DNA of 64,000 nt from Sympetrum striolatum (lineage: Eukaryota; Arthropoda; Insecta; Odonata; Libellulidae): positions 38,944,943 through 39,008,942 of the forward strand of contig OX388347.1 in assembly GCA_947579665.1 (NCBI GenBank), written 5' to 3'. The notes beneath the pieces are model-generated. The model was not told the DNA's origin. It was given only the letters and a program-made list of their open reading frames with translations, and did not search any database. Below, piece after piece: positions 13,801-23,877 of the stretch (the stretch's first letter is position 1; every line of letters starts with the position of its first letter). The position numbers and the translations under genes are program-made.

Positions 13801-14030
13801 CTTAATAACTTTATCTCATGAGGTTTAAGAATTAACAGGCAAGGCTGACGAAAGAGTATTACAGTCACATTTCGAAAGGAAATACTAAGTATGTTTCATC
13901 GTCCGAGTCACACTTCGAATGGAAAGTTGGGAGGAAGTGATTGATGTTCTACTAATGATTGAGAAGGATGCACAACCGAAGTTTATTCGGTGTCAATGAA
14001 GGGAATCGAAATGATTAAATGGGAATCGAA
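10813..14030. other. Non-coding DNA, no gene recognised
   Basis: A GC-richer block at 10813-11300 has overlapping frames of 78 and 90 codons on the + strand without recognisable motifs. From 11300 on it is AT-rich with no repeat I can pair. Confidence 0.5.
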
Positions 14031-14033
14031 CGT

Positions 14034-14122
14034 CATTGGCCTCTCGGAGAAATGTTGAACCCACGACCCCCCTCAACGCGCGATCTGTCACGCTACCGTC
14101 TTGACTACCATCTCAAGATGGG
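14034..14122 (-). mobile_element. tRNA-derived SINE head or tRNA pseudogene
   Basis: The - strand carries an A box TAGTCAAGACGG (14097-14108), GGTAGCGTGACAGATCGCGC, and a B box-like GGTTCAACATT (14051-14061) at tRNA-like spacing. The stems do not close into a functional tRNA. GCGTGACAGATCGCGCGTTGA next to GGGTTCAA is typical of tRNA-derived arthropod SINEs. The 3' body and tail are not clearly defined. Confidence 0.5.
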
Positions 14123-14224
14123 GCGAAACCAAATAAAGAACTCTTTCCTTTGCAAAGTAAAATACGTTGTGATGAATCAGACTGGATGGTGCGACGGTTA
14201 TGGTGACCCTAAAAGACATATTAC

Positions 14225-14615
14225 AAATAATGATACATTTATTTATGTATTCATTCGTTTAGGAAGAGCCCAGTTATAAAGGTTGCAAATTATTAAAAGT
14301 ATTATCAATTATGATATAATCAATTCATATAAAATTACAAACTTATGTCATCCTTATGATAAAACATCTATGATATCTATACATAAGCATATACATATAA
14401 TAAATATCATAATTGCTATGTATGCACTTGTAGATATATTAGGAACATTTATATTTGAAATGTATGTCATTCATAAATATTAATAATAAAAAGATACAAG
14501 TGTATAACATAGACAAAAGAAATTCAAGAATAAGAACACAGAGAAATATAAAAATATAGAAAAAATTGCATATAAATTAATAAAAATATAATAATATTTA
14601 CCGATATTTAATATG
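14225..14615. repeat. AT-rich dispersed repeat (pairs with 28553-28860)
   Basis: TTATTTATGTATTCATTCGT, AGAGCCCAGTTA, TTAAAAGTATTA, AGATATATTAGGAACATTTAT and the closing ACACAGAGAAATATA / TTGCATATAAA blocks have counterparts in order at 28553-28860. No protein signal; similarity is above what AT bias alone would give because the GC-containing words match too. Confidence 0.55.
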
Positions 14616-14851
14616 CGCCGCCCAACCTACTTATTTATCAACTCGAATATCACTTGATTTCTATTTCGTTCCCTCATGAATTCTTTTTTCATCGTTTACA
14701 TTATTACTCAACACCTGTAACCTAGCTACTACAGTACACTAATACAATTACGTTATTCCCCATAAAAATGGTATATTTTCACGTTAAAGCTAAGTTTAAC
14801 TATAAAATTTTTAATCCAATATGGTCAAGCTCAACTTTGTGGAAGGGAGCC

Positions 14852-14947
14852 ATACTAAATAGATCAAATAAATAACATTTAGTAACTTCCGCTACAATTA
14901 ATTCTAATGGAAGTTATTAAATGTTATTTATTTGATCTATTCAGTAT
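14852..14947. repeat. 39-bp inverted repeat hairpin with 18-base loop
   Basis: The arms 14852-14890 and 14909-14947 (core AGATCAAATAAATAACATTT against its inverse) differ at only two of 39 positions. The loop is GCTACAATTAATTCTAAT. This is either the remnant of a small inverted-repeat element or a hairpin-forming locus. It lies upstream of the first visible Wnt5 exon and next to an AT-rich dispersed repeat. Confidence 0.85.
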
Positions 14948-15617
14948 TAAAATTTACGTATAGCAACGTTGCTTTACATCCTTTATTTATTATTAAAGTT
15001 TTTTCTTTATCGATTTGAGAATTACTTTTCATCCTTGTCTTCGTATGTTTTCTACTCTTCTTAGCTTAGAAACTTTAGACCAATGAATACAAAGCTGAAA
15101 TATATCTTTACTTAATACTCTCTATTGCTGGATAAAAATTACGTTCTACAGATCGTTTTTGATGTATGTAGATGTTTGGAATCGTAAGTATTTTCGTATT
15201 TCAGTAGCAAGTGTTTGTGTTTGTTAAGTGTTAGCTGTGACTGACCTTCGTAATGCTCTTCAATTTTTTTATATCCACAATGTAAAAAGCTAATTTGAAA
15301 TCGCCTAAAGGCAAGAAAGGATGAGCAATGTTTACTATAGATTATCCTTCGTGTTTGTGCAAGATGTTTTCTCAGTCATAATAGAAATGGTCGAACTCAG
15401 AACATCTTCTTTCGTTGGAATATGGACGGTTCCAGTGTACATAAACATTTTCAAGGAGGGAAATGCCTGTAAAAAATCCTCGCTAAATGCGATTATTACT
15501 TTCTCCCTATACGTAGTATAGAGAAAGTATTGTATTCGCAAAAAAATTCGACCTCCAGATTTCGACGGAAATAGATGTTTTGGGGCCCATAGAGCATGTT
15601 TTAGCTATTTTCCCGAA

Positions 15618-15655
15618 CATGTCTGTCTGTGTGTCTGTCTGTCTGTCTGTCTGTG
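15618..15655 (+). repeat. (TCTG)n / (TGTC)n microsatellite
   Basis: TGTCTGTCTGTGTGTCTGTC continues as near-perfect tetranucleotide repeats with one TG slip. It is part of the compound element around it. Confidence 0.95.
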
Positions 15656-15744
15656 GTTAAAAAGTTTGTGTGCGCTCTATCTTAAAAAGTAATTATCCGA
15701 TCATTTTCAAAATTCATATTTAGTATTTCCCTAACAATACCAGG

Positions 15745-16637
15745 AGTTGATTAGTTTTTGGAGAATATCGCTTAACCGGAAGTTACGGTTTATCCGGAAC
15801 AAATTTTTGTTTCTTAAATATCTCTGTAAGAATGCAATATAGGTATATACAATTACATACAAAAGTTATAGATAATGTACTTTACTACAACTTTTGTAAA
15901 AAAATTTTTTCGTAACACTGATTGTTTAGGAGTTATTCTTCAATAATGGTTAACCGGAAGTTGTTTTTTACCCAGAAAAGGAAGTTTTTCATACATATCT
16001 CTGTCAGAATGCAATATAGGTATATACATTTACACACAAAAATTGTACATTATGTATTTTACTACAACTTTTGTATAAAACATTTTTTCGTAACACTGAT
16101 TGTTTAGGAGTTATTCTTCAATAATGGTTAACCGGAAGTTGTTTTTTACCCAGAAATGGAAGTTTTTCATACATATCTCTGTCAGAATGCAATATAGGTA
16201 TATACATTTACACACAAAAATTGTAGATTATGTATTTTACTACAACTTTTGTACAAAACATTTTTTCGTAACACTGATTTTTTAGGAGTTATTCTTCAAT
16301 AATGGTTAACCGGAAGTTGTTGTTTACCCAGAAAAGAAAGTTTTTCATGCATATCTCTGTCAGAATGCAATATAGGTATATACATTTACACACAAAAATT
16401 GTAGATTATGTATTTTACTACAACTTTTGTATAAAATATTTTTTCGTAACACTGATTGTTTAGAAGTTATTCTTCAATAATGGTTAACCGGAAGTTGTTG
16501 TTTACCCAGAAAAGGAAGTTTTTCATACATATATCTATCAGAATGCAATTTAGGTACATACAATTATGTACCAAAGTTGTAGATAATGTTTTTTACTACA
16601 TAACTTGTATGAAACATTTTCCTGTAACACTAATTGT
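15745..16637 (+). repeat. Minisatellite, five copies of a 178-bp unit
   Basis: The marker TTAACCGGA recurs at 15772 and 15950 and then at the same 178-bp spacing; the following TTATTCTTCAATAATGG block starts near 15934, 16112, 16290 and 16468. The middle copies differ at only a few positions, while the first and last are diverged, the usual pattern of an array homogenised from the centre. Each unit carries CAATATAGGTATATACA and TTTTACTACAACTTTTGTA. The short open frames in each unit (starting at 15922, 16100 and 16456) come from the periodicity and are not genes. Confidence 0.95.
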
Positions 16638-16740
16638 TTTAGAGTTATTTATATATTACCGGCATAGGCTTATGTTTTCAATAAATACGGAGAAAGTCAT
16701 GTGTTGGCCACATCATATTTTTTTATTATTTTGATAAATA

Positions 16741-18734
16741 AGACTTACGCTAATCCAAGTCCTAAGCCACCATTTTCATAGAGTAAGGACACAATTTCCT
16801 AGTTTAACGCTTTAATCTACAGACAATTCTGAATAAAATTTAACTATTTGCTTCATTCTTCAACCCGATGGTTTCTATTTATTACCACAATTCTTTAAAG
16901 AATATGCAAAACCGCACTGCAGAAAAATTTTCTGCATCAAAATTCATACTGCTGTATCTGTACCAAATTTAAAAATCCTTTAGCAGGTACGATGAATTTG
17001 AGCTAGAAAGTTAAATAGAAATAGATATGACGAAGAGAAATGTTCTCATTACATGTGAAAACAATACGTCTTTATTAAGGACGAGATATAGAAGATTGTG
17101 ACTTTTTAGTTTCTTCTTATATACTGCTTTTTGTAATTGAAATTTATTTTAATTAAATCTTGGAATGTAAACAGAAGAATAATACAGAGAGTAAATACAA
17201 AAATAACAGAGAACGAACTAAAGAAAACCAATGTCTGCTCTTAGAAAAAAATTAAGACTAGCTTTAGAAAAACCTAAACCAGTGAAACCTTGTTAATGCT
17301 AAAACTAAAATGATAAGAAGAGAGGTAAAAATAAAACAGAGAATGATGTCTACAGAAAAACTGAAAAATATACATAAGAAAATAATAAATGGGAAAACTC
17401 TGGGTAATCAGATATGATTAGGGCCGCATAACTATCTACATTATTAAGAGCTTACCAACAGTAGGGAAGACAGCCTTTAACGTTAAAGAAATTTCCTTAT
17501 TTTACTTGTATTTTTAATATTTTTTATTATTTTAAATATCTATAATTATTCTAAAATATTTATAGTATTTTTTAATATTTATAATTATTTTTTAATATTT
17601 ATTTTTAATATTTTATTTAGTTTAGTTAACTGCATATTGTAGTATTTGGGTTGAAATTTTTAAGTTAATCCATCTACGCATTAATGCATGGGGATCGTAA
17701 CTGTTGACTGTTTAGCAAAATCTTACGCCCTTTAGCGGCAAACTCCGTCGAAGGATCCTTCTGTTGACACCGACCACTCCTTCGGATGACTGATTGATGG
17801 CTGAAGAGGCATGAGCGAATCCAACCTCGTTTGGTTTCTTTCTTGCCGCGAACCGTGGCGGCCACGGATTTTGCAGACGCCAATGGATGTGTTTTACATT
17901 CGGACGTAACGGCGATACGGTTATGAAACGAATTACTCGGTTACAAGGATTTGCCGTCTTTCAGTGACAGAATCGCTGAAGGGTGGTGTTGAGCCGTGAA
18001 AGAAACGGAGGCGGGCTGAAAGAATCCATAGCGATGACCTCCTTCTGCCAGGACGTGTGCTGTCGTAAATATTGCCGATGATCGATCTAAACTCAAAGCT
18101 GTCCGCTCTAAGATATCACCTTGTCATACGCAGAGTTATCCCTGAGTCATACGTTGATCCTCCTACTTAAATAATACTCGCCAATTATTTTTTTCAATTT
18201 ATTCAATTAACAATATATATTATAGTATTATAAAAAATACTATATCAGTATAACTTGCCTGAGATCTTCTTACAACATTTTAAATATGTTAAAATCAATA
18301 AGCAAAATGCACGACATTTAAGTTATATTTATGTATTATTTTATTAATTTTATTTAATCCTCACTACAGTTACAGTATAAAATTATTATATCAGTAATAC
18401 CGGGGTGAAATAGGCTTACAAAATTAAAATATTCGTACGTCTAAAATTAATTCACAATTTACATGGCATTTAATTAAATGCATTTAATCTTTTTATCGAT
18501 ATATGTCTTCCTGAGTTTGAAAGGACTCGTCAGGGATTTCCAAAGTGTAGAAATCGGTAAATACCGATTATTACTATTGATTATTAATGAAGAAAAGAGC
18601 GAAATAATTTGAAAAAAATCCTGCTCTTTATTAGGAGGTATTGAATCTTTTTACCTCGTACTATTCTTCCGATTTACTACAATCAATAATAATATCACGG
18701 ATGTGCAATCTACGCTTCCGCACATAAAACTTAC
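16741..18734. other. AT-rich DNA with a GC-rich island at 17670-18130
   Basis: 17500-17610 is a run of TATTTTTAATATTT-like words. The island at 17670-18130 has sharp edges and a 69-codon - strand frame (17674-17883) rich in Lys and Arg; no family is recognised. It could be an old transposon piece or a regulatory element. Confidence 0.45.
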
Positions 18735-18749
18735 TTAAGGTCTCTAAAT

Positions 18750-19058
18750 ACTGTCCACAACGCTGGACTTAGGATAGCCACAGGCGCATACAGGACTTCC
18801 CCGGTCCTAAGCATATACGCCGATGCCGACCACCCCTAGAAACTCGACGCAATATACTGATGTGCAACTATGTTGCAAAACTTTTATCTATGCGAACACA
18901 CCCATGTTTTAACGCTATCTCCAGCCAACACGTTTTAGACCTTTTTAACCGAAGGATGAAGGCTACTCGCCCGTTGAACGTCCGCTTTAATGACTTCATT
19001 TTAGCCCAGAACTTTAATTTACCTAATCTCTACCCAACAGGATGCTCTGAAACCCCCC
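18750..19058 (+). pseudogene. LINE linker between RT and RNase H, broken
   Basis: Frame 1 of this segment reads VHNAGLRIATGAYRTSP and then meets a stop at CACCCCTAG. One base out of frame the text continues as LETRRNILMCNYVAKLLSM and MRTHPCFNAISSQHVL down to 19053, where a C6 run breaks the frame again before PWLTPGPAVNL. Both breaks fall at C runs, consistent with slippage. The wording matches the post-RT thumb/connection region of arthropod LINEs with RNase H. Confidence 0.8.
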
Positions 19059-19752
19059 TTGGCTGACGCCCGGCCCTGCGGTCAATCTAACACTGCACAA
19101 ACATTACAAATCATCCACTTCGAGTGAAGAGTACCGGCAAATGTTCTACGAAATCCTGGGAAAGCATACCGACTCAATCCCCATATTTACAGATGGATCC
19201 AAATCCGAAGCAGCATGTGCCTTTACCGACGAATCAAAATCAGACGTGGCATGTGCCTGCGCAGTGGTATCCTCGCATCATGGGGTTATCAAGGCCAGGC
19301 TCAGCCATCTATCCTCTGTTTACACTGCTGAACTAACAGCAATCAAGTTGGCTTTACTCGGAATCAAAGGAAGCACCGGCTCGTTCTTGATTTGCACAGA
19401 TTCTCTAAGTGCACTGCAATGTATAGCTAGCTTTTCCCCAACAGATAGTATAGTCCGGGACATACACTCGGCTCTCACATCGTTACATAACAAGAGCATC
19501 GATGTCAAATTTCTATGGGTTCCGGGGCACGTGGGAATTTCGGGGAACGAAAGAGCGGATGCAGCCGCAAAAGAGGCTTTGGTTATCCCTATGCCGGACT
19601 CTGTACAGGTTACTCCCGACGACCTAAGGATCTCCCTCCGAAAAAAGGCCCTAGAGCAATGGAAGATAACTTGGAAAAATCTTCCAAACAACAAGCTGCG
19701 TTGCATCAAACCCGTCACGACATCGTGGTCCTCATTTAATAAGAGGCAGTCG
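19059..19752 (+). pseudogene. LINE RNase H domain with internal 12-codon duplication
   Basis: An open stretch from the C6 frameshift carries the four RNase H acidic residues: Asp in IFTDGSK, Glu in TAELTAIKLALL, Asp in ICTDSLSAL and Asp in NERADAAAKEA, plus the WVPGHVGISGN motif. The catalytic set is therefore intact. FTDGSKSEAACA (19186-19221) is followed directly by FTDESKSDVACA (19222-19257), an in-frame tandem duplication in the first catalytic strand. The frame is lost near 19735-19752, before the tail. Confidence 0.88.
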
Positions 19753-19754
19753 AG

Positions 19755-20026
19755 GAGAGGAAGTAGCGGTTACTAGATTAAGGATAGGGCACAGCGCTCT
19801 AACACACTCGCACCTTTTCTCGGAAGATAAAATACCCCCCCACTGCGAAGAGTGCGACTGCCCAGTTACTATCGAACATATTATATTGAACTGCGATAAA
19901 TACCATACGATCCGAAGCTCGTTGGGAATCGGAGGGGACTTAGCTACAGTGCTAGGAGATGATATTGGATCCATTTCCAAAGTACTGAACTTCATCAGAA
20001 AGACAGGACTTTTCAAAAAACTCTAA
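19755..20026 (+). pseudogene. LINE C-terminal tail with Cys-His motif
   Basis: In a frame shifted from the RNase H frame the text reads EEVAVTRLRIGHSALTHSHL, then CEECDCPVTIEHIILNC and NFIRKTGLFKKL with a TAA stop. VTRLRIGHxxLTH and the CxxC...H...C pattern are the usual end of LINE ORF2 proteins with RNase H. The stop here marks the natural protein end. Confidence 0.88.
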
Positions 20027-20175
20027 AAGAAAACTTATAAAACAAAATTAATCGAGCTCAAATTCCAACCACAGACAAGGTTCCATGATGATATGACCTA
20101 AGTATCCTTACTAAGAAATGGTGCTAAATGACCATAGACGTCGACGCACCTAAATAAAACAACCAAACCAACCAA

Positions 20176-23100
20176 TATCACTTCACGTTCAAGCGTTAGG
20201 AAGGGATTTCACCTTGTGCATAAGAGTTTCTCATTATTGGTTTTGACTCCCGGTAGGTGTCCAAATGTTTCAAATTATCCTGGTTATAAATTTTGATAGC
20301 TCACCTATAACTCTCGTAAGCACAGTTGCCGTGCTTGTGAAATTCTTAGCTGATGTTAGAAAGCTCCACTGTATGGAAAGGAGCCAAATTGTAGCAAGCT
20401 TACTTTCAGAGAGGAAACCGATGAATAGTTTCGTCTAAAATCAGTCATCATCAGACAATACGATTACGGTGACAGCAACAAGTTATTTCTCTAGCTACAT
20501 GCTGAAATTCTTATGATATAGACTCTATTGTTATTTTACATATCATATAGATTATATATACTCATTGTGAATCACATCTTTTATTTATTGTGTGAAATTG
20601 AAATAGAATAACCACAACAGACTGATGTCTATGATATGATAACTACAAAAATGTCTCCTCTCACCTGTGCGATTGATTTACCTTTTACTATGTCATGATT
20701 TGGTCGCAGATGCATTCACCACAGATTAATCTGTCGTGGAATAAAAGTTGCTGATTTGGTTGAAATTCTTTACCATGTTTTAATTTTTCCCATTATTTTT
20801 GTAGAATGTTCCATCAACGTTTTACTAGAAAAATATAGTTATCCAAGCTGAAAATTTTCTTCGTGTTGGGCTAAAATCTGCTAGTCGCGTTTATCTTAAT
20901 GTTTATCTTAATGTTTGAGTAAAATTTTGCACCCAACCACGAAATAGACTCAATTACACGTAGTAAACACGTTTTTTCAAATAAAATCCGACATTTGTGA
21001 GAAAGATTTAGCCGGCAAACCAATCCGAATGTTTTCCAAGTATCCTATTCGCTTTTCTATATCCCTTCGCTACTTCTCAATATCTCATCCCACGTTTCTC
21101 TAAAAGGAAACGAATTCCGTCCTCAGAGTATATATATGCTCGATTTATCCCGCCAACGGTTTCACCTTTTATCAAACAGGTGTTAGTTTTTACTACCCAA
21201 ATTTTATGTGGTATAAATTCTTCACAATATTTCGCTCGTTTTTCGTCGGAGTAACTTGTTTAAACGTAACTTAAAAAATGAAATAAATTTACTACTCGTT
21301 CAGATCAGGGTGATGGAAGGGCCTTCCAGGTTACGTCTAAAATCACGTTATATATTTCAAAAAGTTAATTAATTCCAGCAGTGGTAAAGGTCTTGAAGTA
21401 AAAGAGAGCGTTAGGATGATAGAAGGGTACACCAAATTTGAATGAATCTAAGGAGACTCTATTATTTCTTTTCGTTCCCCTTTCTTTAGATCTGCTCAAG
21501 GGAAATTCAATAAAAAAATAATTGTGAACAATAACCAATGATATTTACCCAAACATATGATTGTAAGGAACTACAATTCTTAACTCTTGGTACAAACGTA
21601 TAGAAAGGCAATAAATATGTATGAAGATTAATTTTAGTTAATATTCAGGAGATAGATTGAAAGATCTAGCTTGACAACTTCATCTAAATACCGCAACTAA
21701 TTTAGTGAATAAGTACGGTGCACATATAAATTTTAATATCTTGGCTATGCAATACAATTTTATTCGAAGATATTGCATGCGTTTGTAAAAAGAATCCCCT
21801 TTTCTTCTGAAGAATGAAACGGAAAAAATTGACTCAGATTCTCGTAATTAGGGTAATTTTGTTAGTTCTTTTCTGGGCAGACGTTCGTTATCTACCCGTG
21901 AAGTTAGTTGAAACTTTTGGTAGGATAATAACTATCAACTGACTAATATTTATAGGAGATGATATTTCATAATTTACTGCTTTCTTTTGGAGAAATAAAT
22001 GGAATGACATACACAGACAGCAATAACTTGTCCTTCAGTTTCCACGTATTTCGAAGTTTCATTACGAAAACTTTCATGTAAACTTCAACAGGATATGAAA
22101 ACCTATCCCAGCCCTTTTTATTTTAGGATCATTTCTGCTCGAAAGAATTATTGGCAAGGTCAGCGAGATAATCCTACGTAAAAGAAAGCAACAGCCCCCT
22201 CATTTTGCAGATACCACCAAAGAAGTCTTACCGAGTGAATGCGCAAACTTTAAGGGCCAATGTGGGAATGCAACGATTAGAAAACGACTGCAACCCCTTA
22301 TCAATTTCAACGATGTAACTTCGCAAGGTTAACCTAAAACTCCCGTGTCCCGGAATAATTTACTGCATGTTGTAAATGAGAAACTCAGAAAATCACTTTG
22401 GATGTACTCGGACGATGCTCATGATCATCAAATGCGTTTCGAACTCATCATTTTGGGGCGTGAGTTCAAGCTCTGCGAAGTCATTCGCAACTGCATAAAA
22501 TTCTCACATCTTCAGCAAGACTGGATTTACACTCCTGAATTTTTATGTTCCCGCGTCGTTAACGGACCGGATTCAGTGAGAGCGGGTTCTCACTTGTTAA
22601 CGGGCCTGACAGTCTTTTGGAGACGCTAAAATTCGCCGTTTGAGGCACGTTAACACCAGAAAAGTATTTTTCTTATGTACTAGGACAAATCATGAATTAT
22701 TTTAATCCCCGATTTTTTTCATTCTCTACACGGTCTGCTTCATTTTATACCATTTTACAATTTTTTCAGTAATTTATAAATTCAACGTAATGTTAATAAA
22801 TAAATATAGTAATAAATTCCATAATTCAATTAATTTCTGCAATTTTTTCGTAGGCAAAATTTTCCAAATAATAGTTCAGTTTATTCCAGGCAATGAATAC
22901 AATGAGCTTGACTCAACTCAATTCAAATGTTCTCTCCTGTTTCTTATTAGCAACAGAAGAGAAATACAATTAACTGTTAAATCTAGTGATCACTTTAGCC
23001 ATAATCACCAATGCTCAATAACGTAAAATGCGTGAATATAGAGTAAAAAATATTTATATAACTGAAGCATCAACGTTAATTTGTCTCCGTATGCTCTTCG

Positions 23101-23696
23101 AAAGAATTCGTTCAGTTCCATCAATCAACAATGAATATTTATGACATTATGGCAAATTTAATGCTGAGACGTGTGGAACTTTAATTTATACTGTCAAGCG
23201 CTAATAAAAATTTCTTACAATTTTAAGTAGCATTATCTCATCGCAATACTTTCGTAATGCTTTCATGTTATTGATGACAATTTTCGCTGCCAACTACAAT
23301 AATTTTAATTTTCTGCATCAATCCATTAGATACACAACAAAATATCGACAATAAAAAAGTAGATCGAAGCAAATGATCTAACAGATGTGCAAACTTGCTC
23401 ACATGCTTTGTAAGTAAACCAAAGATTAAAAGATGACATTAAACTAGACATCTGTCAGATAACACAAAACTAGATGACCACGTACAACAAATATCACTTG
23501 TAAGATAGTACTACATGTAACATTAAGTTTTGAAAAAGGTAGGACTTCCAAGAGTCATAAGTAATAGATTCGCCCATGACTCTTTGAAACTGTTGTCCCT
23601 GCCACAAACCAAGTAATCTTCTCTTTAATTAATGGAATTAATTTAATGGAATAAATTCCACAATTACTTAATTTCTCCAATTTTCTCTCTTTCCAG
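20176..23696. other. Non-coding DNA before the first visible Wnt5 exon
   Basis: Probably intron, because exon A starts in mid-codon with a normal acceptor. The 94-codon frame at 22345-22629 has no Wnt residues. No other exon or clear element was found; the end (23640-23696) is a normal polypyrimidine tract. Confidence 0.6.
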
Positions 23697-23877
23697 GCAG
23701 CCGAGAGGCGGCATTCGCCCATGCGATCGCAGCAGCGGGCGTGGTCCACGCGATATCCCGCGCCTGCCGCGACGGCCAGCTGTCTTCATGCGGCTGCTCG
23801 AGGGCCGGTCGCCCAAGGGATCTGCACCGGGAGTGGATCTGGGGAGGCTGCGGAGACAACCTCGAGTACGGATACAA
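23697..23877 (+). CDS. Wnt5: Wnt5 exon A (first visible exon)
   Basis: Preceded by a pyrimidine tract and TTCCAG; followed by GTGAGT. It begins with two bases of a split codon and then reads [19 protein letters not shown], continues through [16 protein letters not shown] and [17 protein letters not shown], and ends with AA of a Lys codon completed by the next exon. This is the Wnt segment with the conserved CxC and WxWGGCGDN motifs. A second AG three bases downstream (ending at 23699-23700) would give a different frame and is not used. GC content is far above the flanking DNA, as expected for a constrained exon. Confidence 0.95.

Larger units (their letters stand above)
15496..16740. mobile_element. 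Compound non-autonomous element: palindrome, (TCTG)n tract, 178-bp tandem array
   Basis: It begins with an imperfect palindrome (ACTTTCTCCCTATAC / GTATAGAGAAAGT, 15500-15528), followed by a unique block (ATTCGACCTCCAGATTTCGA at 15546), a TGTC/TCTG microsatellite (15618-15655), a second unique block, and five 178-bp tandem repeats. The end near 16690-16710 again contains GGAGAAAGTCATG, recalling AGAGAAAGTATTG near the start. There is no transposase. Short terminal motif plus microsatellite plus central minisatellite resembles Helitron-related non-autonomous elements (DINE-1-like), but that is inference; exact ends are uncertain. Confidence 0.6.
18735..20175 (+). mobile_element. 5'-truncated non-LTR retrotransposon with C-terminal RNase H (I/R1/LOA-like)
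   Basis: The fragment begins in the region after the reverse transcriptase domain (VHNAGLRIATGAYRTSP at about 18753), runs through a linker, an RNase H domain and a zinc-knuckle-like tail, and ends in a short 3' UTR whose last bases are CA-rich (CAACCAAACCAACCAA near 20160-20175). Only I, R1, LOA and related non-LTR groups carry RNase H after the RT. It is dead: frameshifts lie near 18833 (C-run), at the C6 run 19053-19058, and between about 19720 and 19755. It is in sense orientation upstream of the first visible Wnt5 exon, either in an intron or 5' of the gene. Clade assignment needs a tree. Confidence 0.9.

Noticed and set aside
15922..16734. Repeated 61-92-codon frames beginning MFRSYSSIMVN
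   Set aside because: They recur every 178 bp because of the tandem array; no protein family is recognised.
17674..17883. 69-codon basic frame in a sharp GC-rich island
   Set aside because: No family recognised and no start or splice context; kept only as part of a region note.
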